Below, piece after piece: positions 45,325 to 55,091 of a stretch of DNA of 64,000 nt. Each line of letters starts with the position of its first letter. Positions within the stretch are counted from its first letter, which is position 1. The notes under the pieces were generated by a model. The model was given only the letters and a program-made list of their open reading frames with translations, did no database searches and was not told the origin of the DNA. The position numbers and the translations under genes are program-made. Source of the stretch: Pseudomonas fluorescens (lineage in GTDB: Bacteria; Pseudomonadota; Gammaproteobacteria; Pseudomonadales; Pseudomonadaceae); the NCBI RefSeq assembly GCF_001902145.1, contig NZ_MRST01000021.1:1-64000 (forward strand), in the 5' to 3' direction.

Positions 45325-48300
45325 TGAAATATTCTCTACGGTTGTGCCTGTGCCTGTTTCCACTGGTGTTGCTGGTTTTCGGAGGGATGCAGCAGGCCCT
45401 TTCCGTTGAGCAGCCCGAGGTGGAATCCCTGCCATTGCTTGGGCGCTCTACGCTGGGCGAGCATCAGGTCGAACTGGCGGAGGCGGACTGGAGCTGGTTG
45501 CGCAAAAAAGGCACTTTATACCTTGGGGTGTCGGCACCGGATTACCCGCCCTTTGACCTGATCGGCAATGGCCGTAACTACGAGGGCCTGACCGCTGACT
45601 ATGCGGGGATGCTGGCTCAGTTGCTGCATGTTCAGATACACGTGCGCCGATATGCCTCCAGAGCCGATGTGATCCGTGCGCTGAAAGAGGGCGAGATCGA
45701 TCTGTTGGGCACCGCCAACGGTTTTGAAGCGTCGGATCCGGAACTGGTGATGTCGAGCGCTTATGCCGAAGATCAGCCGATGATCGTCACCCGCAGCGAT
45801 GCCGGGGCTTCGTTTAGCCCGGATATGGCGGGAAAAAAGCTCGCCATGTTGTATCACTACCTGCCGCCGCAGACGGTCAGTCGCGCCTATCCCGATGCTG
45901 AACTGCAGCTCTATCCTTCGACCTTGAGTGCCATTGGTGCGGTTGCCTTCGGCAAGGCGGACGCTTACCTGGGCGATGCGATCGGTGCCAATTACCTGAT
46001 CAGCATGGACTACCTGAATAACGTCAAACTCACCGACTTTTCACGGCTCGAAGGCAGTCGTTTTGCCTTTGCCTTTTCCGCCGCCAACACCCGGCTGCTG
46101 GGCATTACCAATGCCGCCATCGCGGTGATTCCCATTGAAGAACGTATGGCGATCCTGCGACGCTGGAGGGCCTCCGAGATGAACATCCCGGGGCTGGGCA
46201 GCTTGCACCTCACGCCCAAGGAACAACGCTGGCTGGAGGAGCATCCTCGCGTCACCGTGGCGGCGATGGAAAACTTCCTGCCGCTGTCTTTCTTCGATAA
46301 AAAAGGCGCGCTTCGCGGCGTCAGTGCCGACGTGCTGGCCAAGATCAGCCTGCGTACAGGTCTGAAGTTCGACGTAGTGCGCGGCACCTCCATGGCCCGG
46401 CAGATCGACACCCTGCATGCCGGGCAGGTCGACCTGCTGGCTGCCTTGACCCCGAGCTCCGAACGGGAAAGGCAGATGCGCTTCACAAGGCCGTATCTTT
46501 CCACGCCTTATGTGCTGATCAGCCGCGTCGGGCCGAACAGCCCGACGACCCTGGGCGACATGGCCGGCAAGCGCCTGGCGATCATTCGCGGCATGTTCCT
46601 CACCGACTACATCACCAGCCGCTTTGCGCGGGTGCAGATTGTGTATGCCGACAACGCCGCCCAGGTCATGGCGATGGTTGCCAACGGTGAGGTCGATGCC
46701 GGCGCCAATTCATTGCTCAGCGCCCGCTATATGATTTCGCGTCAGTACCGGGACCGTCTGCAGGTCACCAGCACCGTGGGCGTCGAGCCCGCCCGGTTTG
46801 CGTTCGTCACCAACCGTGGCGACCTGGAGCTGTATTCCATCCTGGATAAGGCGCTGCTGAGCATTTCGCCGGAGGAGATGGGCGAGATCACCAGTCGCTG
46901 GCGCAGTGAAGTGGTGGTCGATGACACTTTCTGGCTGCGTAATCGGGGCACGATCATCCAGGGCTTCTTGGTCGCCGGTGTCTTGCTGTTAGTGGCGATT
47001 GCCTGGATCGCTTACCTGCGCCGCTTGATCCATCGCCGCGAAGTGGCCGAGCGGGCACTCAACAACCAGCTGGAGTTCAAGCGGGCGTTGATCGACGGCA
47101 CGCCCCATCCTATTTATGTGCGCGACCTCGAAGGGCGCATGGTGATCTGCAACACCAGTTATCTCGATGTGCTGGAGTTGAGCAATGAGGACGTGCAGGG
47201 CAAGCGCATCACGGACAACGTATTTTTCGACAGCGCCGAAGCGGCCAGCTTTCACGCCGAGTACCTGCAGGTGGTGCGTGATGGTGTGTCCAAGACACAG
47301 GACCGTGTAATGGTGCTGCCGGATGGGCGCCGGTTGACGATCTATCATTGGATGCTGCCGTACAGGGACAGCGAAGGGGTGATCAGCGGCATGATCGCCG
47401 GCTGGATCGATATCAGTGAGCGCGAACAGTTGCTGGGCATGGTCCAGGAAGCCAACCGGGCCAAGACCACCTTCCTGGCGACCATGAGCCATGAAATCCG
47501 CACGCCGCTGAACGCGGTGATCGGCATGCTCGAACTGGCCCTGAAAAAATCCGACCAGGGTGTGCTCGACCGCTTCGCGATTGAAGTCGCATCGGGCGCC
47601 GCCCATGGCTTGCTGGACCTGATTGGCGACATCCTCGATATCGCCAGGATCGAATCCGGCAAGCTGTCACTCACCCCCGGCCGCGCCAACCTCATGGAGC
47701 TGGTCAGGTCGGTGGCGCGGATCTTCGAAGGCTTGGCGGAGCAGAAACAGCTTAAATTGGAGCTGGAGCTCGATGCCCAGTCCGATTGCGATGTGGCGAT
47801 TGACCCGTTGCGTTTCAAGCAGGTCATCTCCAACCTGGTCAGTAACGCGATCAAGTTCACCAGCGAAGGCCAGGTACGTGTGCACCTCGAGGTATTGGCC
47901 GCTCCCCCCGGCGAGCCGATGTCGATCCGCCTGGTGGTGGAAGACAGCGGCCAGGGCATCAGCGCCGAAGACCAGCAGCGCCTGTTCAGCCCCTTCACCC
48001 AGGCCAGCAACAATAACCAGTCTGGCCGCAGTGGTTCTGGGCTGGGGTTGGCCATCAGTCGTACGCTCTGCGAAATGATGGGTGGGCAACTGCGCTTGAA
48101 CAGCGTGCTGGGGCAGGGCACTCAGGTCGAAGTGGTGCTGCAGGTCCCTGTGCTTGAGCCGCTGCCTGAGCAAGCGCCTTCCACCGTTGAAGAGTCCCCA
48201 TCGCGGTCGCTGACAATACTGGTGGTCGATGACTACCCGGCCAACCGTCTGCTGTTGTCCAAGCAGCTCGGCTACCTGGGGCACACGCTGGTCGAGGCGC

Positions 48301-48962
48301 ATGACGGTGCCCATGGCCTGCGCGCCTGGCGCAAGCAGCGCTTCGATGTGGTCATCACCGACTGCAACATGCCGGTCATGAACGGCTATGCCTTGGCCCG
48401 CGCCATCCGCGCCGAGGAGGCCGATCGTGAATTGCCGCGCAGCCTGATCATCGGCTTTACCGCTAACGCCCAACCGGATGAAAAGGCCCGTTGCCTGGAC
48501 GCGGGCATGGACGACTGCCTGTTCAAACCCATCAGCCTGGAATCACTCAAGCAGCGCCTGGATGGGTGCGAGGTCGCAGACACGGAGTCTCCGGCGCAAG
48601 AGGGGCCTTCGGCGCAGACCGATGGCATCGACTTTGCCGCCCTGGAAAAACTGGTGCGCGGTGATCAGGCCGCGTTGCTCGATTTGTTGAATGACCTGGC
48701 CGTCAGCAACCAGGAAGACATGGAGCGCTTGCCCGAAGACTTCTCCACCCTGGACTGGCAAGAGATTTCGAACCTGGCGCACAAGGTCAAGGGGGGCGCA
48801 CGTATCGTCAAAGCCAGAAAGCTGATCGCAGCGTGCGAACAAGTGGAAGCGGTGTGTGAGGCGAAGGACGATGCCCAGGTGGTGGAACAGGCGGTCGCTG
48901 GGTTGAGGCTGGAAATGTCGAAGCTGGCGACCTCTATGCAGGAGTATGTGCTAAACGCTTGA
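45324..48962 (+). CDS. BvgS/RocS-like unorthodox hybrid histidine kinase
   Basis: A 1212-residue sensor. In order: a signal/membrane segment, two periplasmic solute-binding (Venus-flytrap) domains (about 50-285 and 295-535), a membrane helix (about 540-565) and a PAS domain (about 580-700). The kinase core follows, with His723 in MSHEIRTPLNAVIGM and an ATPase domain (SGSGLGLAISR). Then come a receiver (acceptor Asp about 1013 in VITDCNMPVMNG) and a C-terminal HPt domain (His about 1153 in LAHKVKGGA). This is the BvgS phosphorelay layout. It should phosphorylate the adjacent RocA-like regulator in response to a periplasmic ligand. Confidence 0.94.
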   Translation: MKYSLRLCLCLFPLVLLVFGGMQQALSVEQPEVESLPLLGRSTLGEHQVELAEADWSWLRKKGTLYLGVSAPDYPPFDLIGNGRNYEGLTADYAGMLAQLLHVQIHVRRYASRADVIRALKEGEIDLLGTANGFEASDPELVMSSAYAEDQPMIVTRSDAGASFSPDMAGKKLAMLYHYLPPQTVSRAYPDAELQLYPSTLSAIGAVAFGKADAYLGDAIGANYLISMDYLNNVKLTDFSRLEGSRFAFAFSAANTRLLGITNAAIAVIPIEERMAILRRWRASEMNIPGLGSLHLTPKEQRWLEEHPRVTVAAMENFLPLSFFDKKGALRGVSADVLAKISLRTGLKFDVVRGTSMARQIDTLHAGQVDLLAALTPSSERERQMRFTRPYLSTPYVLISRVGPNSPTTLGDMAGKRLAIIRGMFLTDYITSRFARVQIVYADNAAQVMAMVANGEVDAGANSLLSARYMISRQYRDRLQVTSTVGVEPARFAFVTNRGDLELYSILDKALLSISPEEMGEITSRWRSEVVVDDTFWLRNRGTIIQGFLVAGVLLLVAIAWIAYLRRLIHRREVAERALNNQLEFKRALIDGTPHPIYVRDLEGRMVICNTSYLDVLELSNEDVQGKRITDNVFFDSAEAASFHAEYLQVVRDGVSKTQDRVMVLPDGRRLTIYHWMLPYRDSEGVISGMIAGWIDISEREQLLGMVQEANRAKTTFLATMSHEIRTPLNAVIGMLELALKKSDQGVLDRFAIEVASGAAHGLLDLIGDILDIARIESGKLSLTPGRANLMELVRSVARIFEGLAEQKQLKLELELDAQSDCDVAIDPLRFKQVISNLVSNAIKFTSEGQVRVHLEVLAAPPGEPMSIRLVVEDSGQGISAEDQQRLFSPFTQASNNNQSGRSGSGLGLAISRTLCEMMGGQLRLNSVLGQGTQVEVVLQVPVLEPLPEQAPSTVEESPSRSLTILVVDDYPANRLLLSKQLGYLGHTLVEAHDGAHGLRAWRKQRFDVVITDCNMPVMNGYALARAIRAEEADRELPRSLIIGFTANAQPDEKARCLDAGMDDCLFKPISLESLKQRLDGCEVADTESPAQEGPSAQTDGIDFAALEKLVRGDQAALLDLLNDLAVSNQEDMERLPEDFSTLDWQEISNLAHKVKGGARIVKARKLIAACEQVEAVCEAKDDAQVVEQAVAGLRLEMSKLATSMQEYVLNA

Positions 48963-49030
48963 AAGGCAGAGGCTTCACTCGCCCAGCGTACGTGCCGTGC
49001 TGCGGTCATGCATGGGCGGGTCTGAAGCTG

Positions 49031-49044
49031 TAGGAAATTCCCTA
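49031..49044. promoter_or_regulatory. BvgA/RocA-like inverted-heptad site 3
   Basis: TAGGAAA (49031-49037) and TTCCCTA (49038-49044) form a head-to-head heptad pair inside the near-palindrome TGTAGGAAATTCCCTACA (49029-49046). It lies 137 bp before the first DUF1120 gene. Confidence 0.55.
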
Positions 49045-49181
49045 CACGGTCTTGGGCCGCGATAACTGTTTCGAGCCATACCACCTCCTTATCCTAGTCA
49101 CAGGTGAACGGGTACAAGGTAAACAACGTCAACCTTGGTCCTAATAACCTTTCTTTGGATTTGGTCTACTAGAGGTGGTTT

Positions 49182-49823
49182 ATGAGCTTTTCTAAAAAAG
49201 TCTTGTTGGGTTCTTTGTTGGCATTGTGTACTACCAGTGTGTTTGCTGTTGACTCGGCTGATTTGCGGGTGATTGGTACTATTGCGCCAGCGGCGTGTAC
49301 GCCAACTTTTGCTGGTGGTGGCACTGTCGACTATGGCCTGATTTCCACGTCATCGCTGAATGCGGCAACAGCTACGCCTCTTGCGAAAAAGACGATTGAC
49401 TATAACATCACATGTGATGCACCTATCAGCATTTCTACTGCATTCACTGACAGTCGGGCCGGTACTGCTTTTATACCAGGCCCGGCAAGCTTCGGTCTTG
49501 GCATGCAAGGTGCTGCCACCATTGGGCGATATACTGTTGCACATGTTGTTGGGTCAGCGACAGGAGACGGGAACGCAGTTGTGATTCTCCAGCAAAACAA
49601 CCCGACCCGACCTTGGGCTGCGACTGTTACTGGAGATGTCTACCACGATGGTCTGCGCACTTATTCATACGGCAGCGCAGCGTCTCCAGATACACCAGGG
49701 ACATATACCACTGTTACTGGTACCCTTGCCGTCACCGCAACAATCGCCCCCACCGATACTCTAAACTTGAGTGAGACGATCACGCTCGATGGTCTTTCTA
49801 CTATGACGGTGCGCTACCCGTAA
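49182..49823 (+). CDS. DUF1120 family fimbria-associated protein 1
   Basis: A 213-residue exported protein with a clear signal peptide ending SVFAVD. It has the family start DLRVIGTIAPAACTPTFAGGG, paired cysteines (Cys near 39 and in YNITCDAP), SFGLGMQGAATIGRYTV and a LDGLSTMTVRYP ending. DUF1120 proteins resemble fimbrial subunits and occur in chaperone-usher loci of the YhcF type. It is the first of two paralogues upstream of the chaperone gene and may be a shaft subunit. The site upstream suggests control by the RocA-like regulator. Confidence 0.85.
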   Translation: MSFSKKVLLGSLLALCTTSVFAVDSADLRVIGTIAPAACTPTFAGGGTVDYGLISTSSLNAATATPLAKKTIDYNITCDAPISISTAFTDSRAGTAFIPGPASFGLGMQGAATIGRYTVAHVVGSATGDGNAVVILQQNNPTRPWAATVTGDVYHDGLRTYSYGSAASPDTPGTYTTVTGTLAVTATIAPTDTLNLSETITLDGLSTMTVRYP

Positions 49824-50061
49824 TACTTATCGAGTGTATCAAGGTCGCGCCTTGCGATCGTGATGTTTGATTTTTACATTTGAATTGGATGTTTCGCGCT
49901 TCGCACTGTTTTTTAGTGTTTTGGGGCGGTGCGATGTCGCGTTCTCTCCGGGCAAATGTAAAAACTCTGTAGCTTGTTGTAGGTAAAGAATGGAAAGTTC
50001 AGCTCAGTCAGTTTTGGCCTAAATAACCGTTCTTTGAATTTGGTTTTTACAGGTGTTACTT

Positions 50062-50700
50062 ATGGGTTTTTCTAGAAAATTAGCATTGGGTTCGTTGTTG
50101 GTGTTGAGCGCTACCCCTGTGTTTGCTGTGGATACGGCTGACTTGCAGGTGATCGCTACCATTGCCCCAACTGCATGCACTCCAACGTTTGCGGGTGGTG
50201 GCGTCATCGATTATGGCCTTATTCCTACTACGGCGTTAAATTCTGCAACAAGAACTTTGCTTCCCGTTCGAAGCATAAATTATTCCATTACTTGTGACGC
50301 CCCTATTGCGATTGGTACGTCCTGGCAAGATAGTCGAACCTCCAGCGCGGTGGGTGGCGGTCCTAGTGCCTTTGGACTGGGTATGCAAGGTAGCGCCAGT
50401 ATTGGGCGCTATACCATTACGCAACGACCCGGCAGCGGTGCCACCGGTGACGGAGCGGCGGTGGATCTACTCCAACGGGATACTAATGGACCATGGGTCG
50501 CTGTCACTGTTGGCTTGCAGACTAATAGTAGTGCCCGTATTCAGGCATATGCTATGCCAGGTAATCCGGATCCGGCGGAATTTACAGTCTATGCGGGCAC
50601 TTTTGAGGTGGCGCCCAGTATCGCCCCTACGAGCACCTTGGACCTAAGTAAGTCTATTGCTCTGGATGGTTTGGCGACGATGACGGTTCGTTATTTGTAA
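50062..50700 (+). CDS. DUF1120 family fimbria-associated protein 2
   Basis: The start at 50062 (MGFSRKLALG) has AGGTG just before it. The 212-residue paralogue of the preceding gene shares the whole plan: a signal peptide ending PVFAVD, ATIAPTACTPTFAGGG, SITCDAPIAIG, FGLGMQGSASIGRYT and the LDGLATMTVRYL ending. The two have diverged in the middle. Together they probably form or decorate the fimbria assembled by the chaperone and usher encoded next. There are 239 bp between the two genes, so each may have its own promoter. Confidence 0.85.
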   Translation: MGFSRKLALGSLLVLSATPVFAVDTADLQVIATIAPTACTPTFAGGGVIDYGLIPTTALNSATRTLLPVRSINYSITCDAPIAIGTSWQDSRTSSAVGGGPSAFGLGMQGSASIGRYTITQRPGSGATGDGAAVDLLQRDTNGPWVAVTVGLQTNSSARIQAYAMPGNPDPAEFTVYAGTFEVAPSIAPTSTLDLSKSIALDGLATMTVRYL

Positions 50701-50973
50701 CTCGCATGGGTAGTGTTGTGCCTGCGTAGGTAGGCGCAGTTTTAAATGTAAGTGCGCGGAAAAGTGTCTGAGGTTGTCAGTGCTTTAACCTCTTATCAAG
50801 TCTGTGTGGATCAATAGTTTTTAGTGGTTATGATTTAAAGGCTTGTGTTTTTGTTAAGGTTTTACCTGTTTTAATTAGTGTTCTTAACTCTTTAAGTGTC
50901 GGTGGGTCGGTTTTTTTTGTCAGGCGAGCTGGCCGTTATCAAGTGAGTGATTTTAACTTTGCGAGGTTTTTCT

Positions 50974-51687
50974 GTGAAAAGTTCATATAAGTTTGGTCTG
51001 TGCGCGTTGGTCGTGATTTCGTTAGTTATAGTCAGTGATATTTGCCGCGCGGCCGGCATGGTGCCTGAGACGTCTGTGGTTCTAATTAATGTCGGCGAAG
51101 GTGAGGGCACCATCAATGTCACCAATACCGATAGCAAGACCGCCTTGCTGTACACCTCATTGGAAAACCTGCCGGAAGATCAGGAGAGCTTCATCGTCGT
51201 GACGCCGCCGGTGGCTCGGGTTGAGGCGGGCGAGAAACAGCTGGTCCGATTTATTGTTCAGTCCGAGAAGCCGATCACCACGCAACGCCTCAAGCGCGTG
51301 GCTTTCGAGGGCATTCCGCAATCCGACCCCACAACCAAGGCGAAAATCGGTGTGACGGTACGTCAGGACCTGCCGGTGCTGATCAGCCCGGCAGATTTAC
51401 CCGCCAAGACCGATCCCTGGACCTTGCTGGAGTGGAGCCTCAATGGCCGCAACCTGACGGTGAAGAACGACAGCCGTTACGTGGTGCGCCTCAACCAGGG
51501 CTTCAGTGTGATGCCGGCCAATCTCAAGCTGTCGCTGCCGGGTACCTACATCCTACCGGGGCAGACTCAACAGTTTGAATTACCCGCCGGCTCTTCCGTG
51601 GGGGCTGACGCCAAGGTGCGGATCTACCCGGTGACGACCTATGGCTTCGCTACCCAGCCTTTCGATGCACCACTGAAGACCCAGTAA
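50974..51687 (+). CDS. Periplasmic fimbrial chaperone (PapD-like)
   Basis: The start is a GTG at 50974 with GAGG 8 bp before it. The 237-residue protein has a signal peptide ending about RAAGM. A PapD-like N-terminal Ig domain follows (SVVLINVGEGEGTINVTN, then VTPPVARVEAGEKQLVRF). It retains RVAFEGIP and TVRQDLPVLISP, typical of fimbrial chaperones. These chaperones fold subunits by donor-strand complementation and deliver them to the usher. The usher gene follows 24 bp downstream. Confidence 0.9.
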   Translation: MKSSYKFGLCALVVISLVIVSDICRAAGMVPETSVVLINVGEGEGTINVTNTDSKTALLYTSLENLPEDQESFIVVTPPVARVEAGEKQLVRFIVQSEKPITTQRLKRVAFEGIPQSDPTTKAKIGVTVRQDLPVLISPADLPAKTDPWTLLEWSLNGRNLTVKNDSRYVVRLNQGFSVMPANLKLSLPGTYILPGQTQQFELPAGSSVGADAKVRIYPVTTYGFATQPFDAPLKTQ

Positions 51688-51711
51688 TCCCGTCCCGACC
51701 TCTTGAGTGGT

Positions 51712-54279
51712 ATGCCCATGATTTTGCGACCAACGATGGCGCATTCCCGTCCAGGGAGTGCGTGTAACACCCCTGCGCCAATGCCAGCCTTGCGGGTCAA
51801 GCCGTTGCTGGCGGTGATCGCCGGCCTGATCGCTTGCGGCACACAGGAAGCCAGGGCCCAATCGCCTGCGGCACTCAAGGATGCACCCGCCCTGGCGTCG
51901 TTCGACATGGGCATGCTGAAAAGCCGTGGCCTTGACCCGAAAGTGGCGGAATACTTCAGCCACGCGCCACGGTTCTCCGAGGGGCGCCGTCGGGTTGGCC
52001 TGCACGTCAACGGCAGTCCTCGCGGCAGCGTTGAAGCGCGGTTCGATACCGAGGGTTCGTTGTGTTTCGACCGGACATTTCTGGACCAGGCCAACCTGCG
52101 GGTTCCCGGGGACAAGTACCGGCTGGGCAAGGGCGAAGCGCAGGCCGGCAACGACTGCTACGACTTCGCCGCGGCCTACCCACAAACCGAAGTGCAACTG
52201 CGCCCGAACCGCGAAGAAGTGGCCTTGCTGGTCAGCAGCGACGCTCTGCGCCCGGTCAGCGAAGACCTGGGCATCTACCAGGGCGGCGGCAGCGCCGGGC
52301 TGTTCAACTATGAAGTGCTGGGGCAGAACAACCAGTTCTCCGGCGGAACGAGCAGCTACTACGGGGCCAATACCGAGCTGGGTTTCAACGCCGGTGACTG
52401 GATTGTCCGCAGCCGCCAGGCGTACTCGATGCAGAATGAGGTGAGTAACTTCCAGTCGCTCTACACCTACGCACAGAAGACTTTCGTGCCGTTGAAATCG
52501 ACGCTGCAGGCGGGGCAGATCAATATCAGCAACTCGGTGTTCCAGGGTGCGGCGATCACCGGTGTGCAGGTTATCCCGGAAGCGGCGTTGCAAGGTCGCA
52601 GCCAAGGCGGCGCCACGGTGGAAGGTATTGCCCAGAGTGCGGCGCGGGTGGAAGTGCGCCAGGCCGGTGCGCTGATCCACACCAGCCTGGTGCCTGCCGG
52701 GCCTTTCAGCCTGGCAAACGTCCAGCTGTTGAATGGGCGCACAGACCTAGATGTACGGGTGATCGAATCGGATGGTTCGCAGCGCAGCTTTACCATTCCC
52801 GCCGCCTCCCTGGCCCAGGTGTCGCTCAGCGAGCCGGGTTACTCGGTGGCTGCCGGTAAGGTGCGTACCTTCGACACCCGTGACATGCAGTCGCCGATGG
52901 TGGTGACTGGCTCGGGTGGCTGGCTGTTGAACCCCAATAACAAAGTGTCGACGGGGCTGATGCTCAGCGACAACGACTATCGGGCCGCGGCCTGGACCCT
53001 GGATTCGAGCCTGAGCCCCAGCACCTCAATGAGCGTGCAGAACAGCTTTTCCAATGCCGGCGAAGAGGGTAAGAGCGGCACCAAGGCGAGCGTTTCGCTG
53101 AGCACCAGCCTGACCTCGAAGATCAGCGCCGGCGTCAACGTCACCCAGCAGACCAAGGGCTATCGCGAACTGCTCGACACCACCCGTGAGCGGACTCCCG
53201 GCTATATCGAGGGCTTGACCCAAAGTCAGTACGGTTTTTCTCTGGGCTGGAACGATGAGGTGCTGGGTGCCTTGACCACCAGCTACTCGACCGGCACCAG
53301 CTTCGACGGGCGCAACACGCGACACCTGAATGCTTCCTGGACGAAAACCCTCAAGCACGCAACGGTCAGCCTGAACGTCGAGCGCTCCCTGGGCGGCAAT
53401 CGCAAGGAGGATGAGTTTTATCGTGGGCGGCGCTCCTCCAGCGACGATGGCAACGCGATGTACCTCACGGTCAGCGTGCCCCTGGGCGGCAAACGCAATG
53501 TGCGGGCCTATGCCAACAAACGTGACGGCAGCACGCGTTTTGGCACCACTTTTGACGACAACAGCAATGATTTCGCGACCTATCGCTTGAGCGCCGAGCG
53601 CAACACCGAGCGCAAGGAACAAGACTTCTCCGGCAACGTCAACCTGATGCCGCGTTATGCTCAGGTCAACCTCGGTTATGCGCGTAACGGTACCGACAAC
53701 ACCAGCTACAGCGGCCAGTTGCGTGGCGGCATGGCCGTGCATGAAAACGGCGTGACGCTGTCGCCCTATGCCTTGACCGATACGTTCGGCGTGGCCAAGG
53801 TCGGCGACGTCGGCGGCGTCAAATTGACCACCCCGAGCGGCCCGGTATGGACCGATCCGTGGGGCAATGCAGTGATCCCGCAGCTCAATGCCTACCAGAA
53901 CACCCGGGTAGAAATCGAGACCAAGAGCCTGCCGCGCAACGTCGATATCCAGAACGGTTTCAAGTCGGTGTCGGCCGGCCGTGGTTCGGTGCACAAACTC
54001 GACTTCTCGGTGGTCAAGTCGCGCCGTGCCTTGCTGAGGGTAACCGGTGCGGATGGCAAGCCGCTGAGCAAGGGGCTGGCCGTGTTCGACGCCAAGGACA
54101 ACTTCGTCACCACCGTGGTGGATGATGGCAAGGTGTTCTTGACCAACGGGCAGTTGAGCGAAGGCCTGAACATTCACACCACCGAAAGCACTTCCTGCGT
54201 GATTCATTTCAGCCTCCCGCCAGAGCAGGACCTGAACGTCTATTTCGAAACCGCCAACGCCACGTGCGCGGCCGGTTGA
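51712..54279 (+). CDS. Fimbrial outer-membrane usher
   Basis: About 855 residues; ATG codons at 51703, 51712 and 51718 are possible. A signal peptide ends near ARAQS. The N-terminal domain, the long beta barrel with many aromatic-ended strands and the plug region (about 300-400) follow the usher plan. The C-terminus has LRVTGADGKPLSKGLAVFDA and ends in STSCVIHFSLP with a Cys pair. It secretes and assembles the fimbrial subunits. It lies between the chaperone and a fimbrial protein gene. Confidence 0.9.
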   Translation: MPMILRPTMAHSRPGSACNTPAPMPALRVKPLLAVIAGLIACGTQEARAQSPAALKDAPALASFDMGMLKSRGLDPKVAEYFSHAPRFSEGRRRVGLHVNGSPRGSVEARFDTEGSLCFDRTFLDQANLRVPGDKYRLGKGEAQAGNDCYDFAAAYPQTEVQLRPNREEVALLVSSDALRPVSEDLGIYQGGGSAGLFNYEVLGQNNQFSGGTSSYYGANTELGFNAGDWIVRSRQAYSMQNEVSNFQSLYTYAQKTFVPLKSTLQAGQINISNSVFQGAAITGVQVIPEAALQGRSQGGATVEGIAQSAARVEVRQAGALIHTSLVPAGPFSLANVQLLNGRTDLDVRVIESDGSQRSFTIPAASLAQVSLSEPGYSVAAGKVRTFDTRDMQSPMVVTGSGGWLLNPNNKVSTGLMLSDNDYRAAAWTLDSSLSPSTSMSVQNSFSNAGEEGKSGTKASVSLSTSLTSKISAGVNVTQQTKGYRELLDTTRERTPGYIEGLTQSQYGFSLGWNDEVLGALTTSYSTGTSFDGRNTRHLNASWTKTLKHATVSLNVERSLGGNRKEDEFYRGRRSSSDDGNAMYLTVSVPLGGKRNVRAYANKRDGSTRFGTTFDDNSNDFATYRLSAERNTERKEQDFSGNVNLMPRYAQVNLGYARNGTDNTSYSGQLRGGMAVHENGVTLSPYALTDTFGVAKVGDVGGVKLTTPSGPVWTDPWGNAVIPQLNAYQNTRVEIETKSLPRNVDIQNGFKSVSAGRGSVHKLDFSVVKSRRALLRVTGADGKPLSKGLAVFDAKDNFVTTVVDDGKVFLTNGQLSEGLNIHTTESTSCVIHFSLPPEQDLNVYFETANATCAAG

Positions 54280-54311
54280 TGATCGATCCCCGTGTGGGGC
54301 GAGGAACCCTT

Positions 54312-54884
54312 ATGAAAACTTCAATGTTCAGCCTCAAAGCGCTCTCCCTCAGCGTACTGCTGATCGGTGTCGCCGCGATGAGCGGGCAGGCGCTGGCCGA
54401 TGAGTGCCAGATCAACCTGAGCGAGTCGCAGATGGATTTCGGGCAGGTCATTCCGCCCAGTTCCAACGCCGCCCTGAATGCGGGTAACCAGCACAATCTG
54501 GGCAGCCGCGTCATCAGCCTCAACGCCAGTTGCCCGCAACCGTCGAAGTTGCTGCTGGTGCTGCGCGGCGAGCAATTGGGTGCGGACTTCAAGTTCGCCA
54601 AGCAGGGCCAGACCCACGTGGCCTTGAGCAACGCCTTGCTCGATGGGCGCAGCGTCGACCTGGCCCTGGTCAAGTCGCCCGGTGCGGCACCGACGGCCTC
54701 CAGCCCGGTGGTCAACGCGGCGCCGGGGGACATGGTCATTCCGGTCAGCGGTGGCGTGCCGGCCACGGGGTCGGTGCTGTCATTGCAGGTGAACATCCAG
54801 CCCGTGGTACCGGTCGCCGAACTGCGTACTCGCGATGCCAAGACGCTGGAAGCCAACCTGTCGTTCCAGATAAGAACCTACTGA
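54312..54884 (+). CDS. Fimbrial minor subunit-like protein
   Basis: The start at 54312 (MKTSMFSLKALS) is preceded by GAGGAACC. The 190-residue exported protein has a signal peptide ending ALADE. It has Cys residues near the start (ECQINLSESQMDFGQVIP) and in NASCPQPSK that could form the fimbrial disulphide, and a beta-strand-rich body with an ANLSFQIRTY end. It is the last gene of the chaperone-usher unit and may be a tip or anchoring subunit. It is not a DUF1120 protein. Confidence 0.75.
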   Translation: MKTSMFSLKALSLSVLLIGVAAMSGQALADECQINLSESQMDFGQVIPPSSNAALNAGNQHNLGSRVISLNASCPQPSKLLLVLRGEQLGADFKFAKQGQTHVALSNALLDGRSVDLALVKSPGAAPTASSPVVNAAPGDMVIPVSGGVPATGSVLSLQVNIQPVVPVAELRTRDAKTLEANLSFQIRTY

Positions 54885-54927
54885 GCGGGATAAACGCTTT
54901 GTTGTAATACCGATGTTCCCTCCCTTT

Positions 54928-54952
54928 GCCCAGCGTTTGCTGGGTTTTTTTT
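54928..54952 (+). terminator. Terminator of the fimbrial operon
   Basis: A CCCAGC / GCTGGG stem with a GTTT loop is followed by eight T residues, 44 bp after the last fimbrial gene. Confidence 0.9.
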
Positions 54953-54994
54953 ACCCGGCTTTTTTAGTTCCACGTTTTTCCTTACGGGGCAATC

Positions 54995-55013
54995 CTTGGG
55001 AAATTTCATACAA
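54995..55013 (+). promoter_or_regulatory. BvgA/RocA-like inverted-heptad site 2
   Basis: CTTGGGAAATTTCATACAA, with heptads TGGGAAA (54997-55003) and TTTCATA (55004-55010), differs from site 1 at one of 19 positions. It lies 78 bp before the second receiver-EAL gene, nearly the same distance as site 1. Confidence 0.6.
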
Positions 55014-55091
55014 AAACTGAGGCGGTTATCTCGGTTGTTTGCCCAGCCGCTAAAGCAAGATGAGCCTCAGCACTTCTCATGGAGAGTCCAC

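Noticed and set aside
53026..54207. A 393-codon minus-strand frame inside the usher gene
   Set aside because: The usher frame has full family structure; the antisense frame has no recognisable domain.
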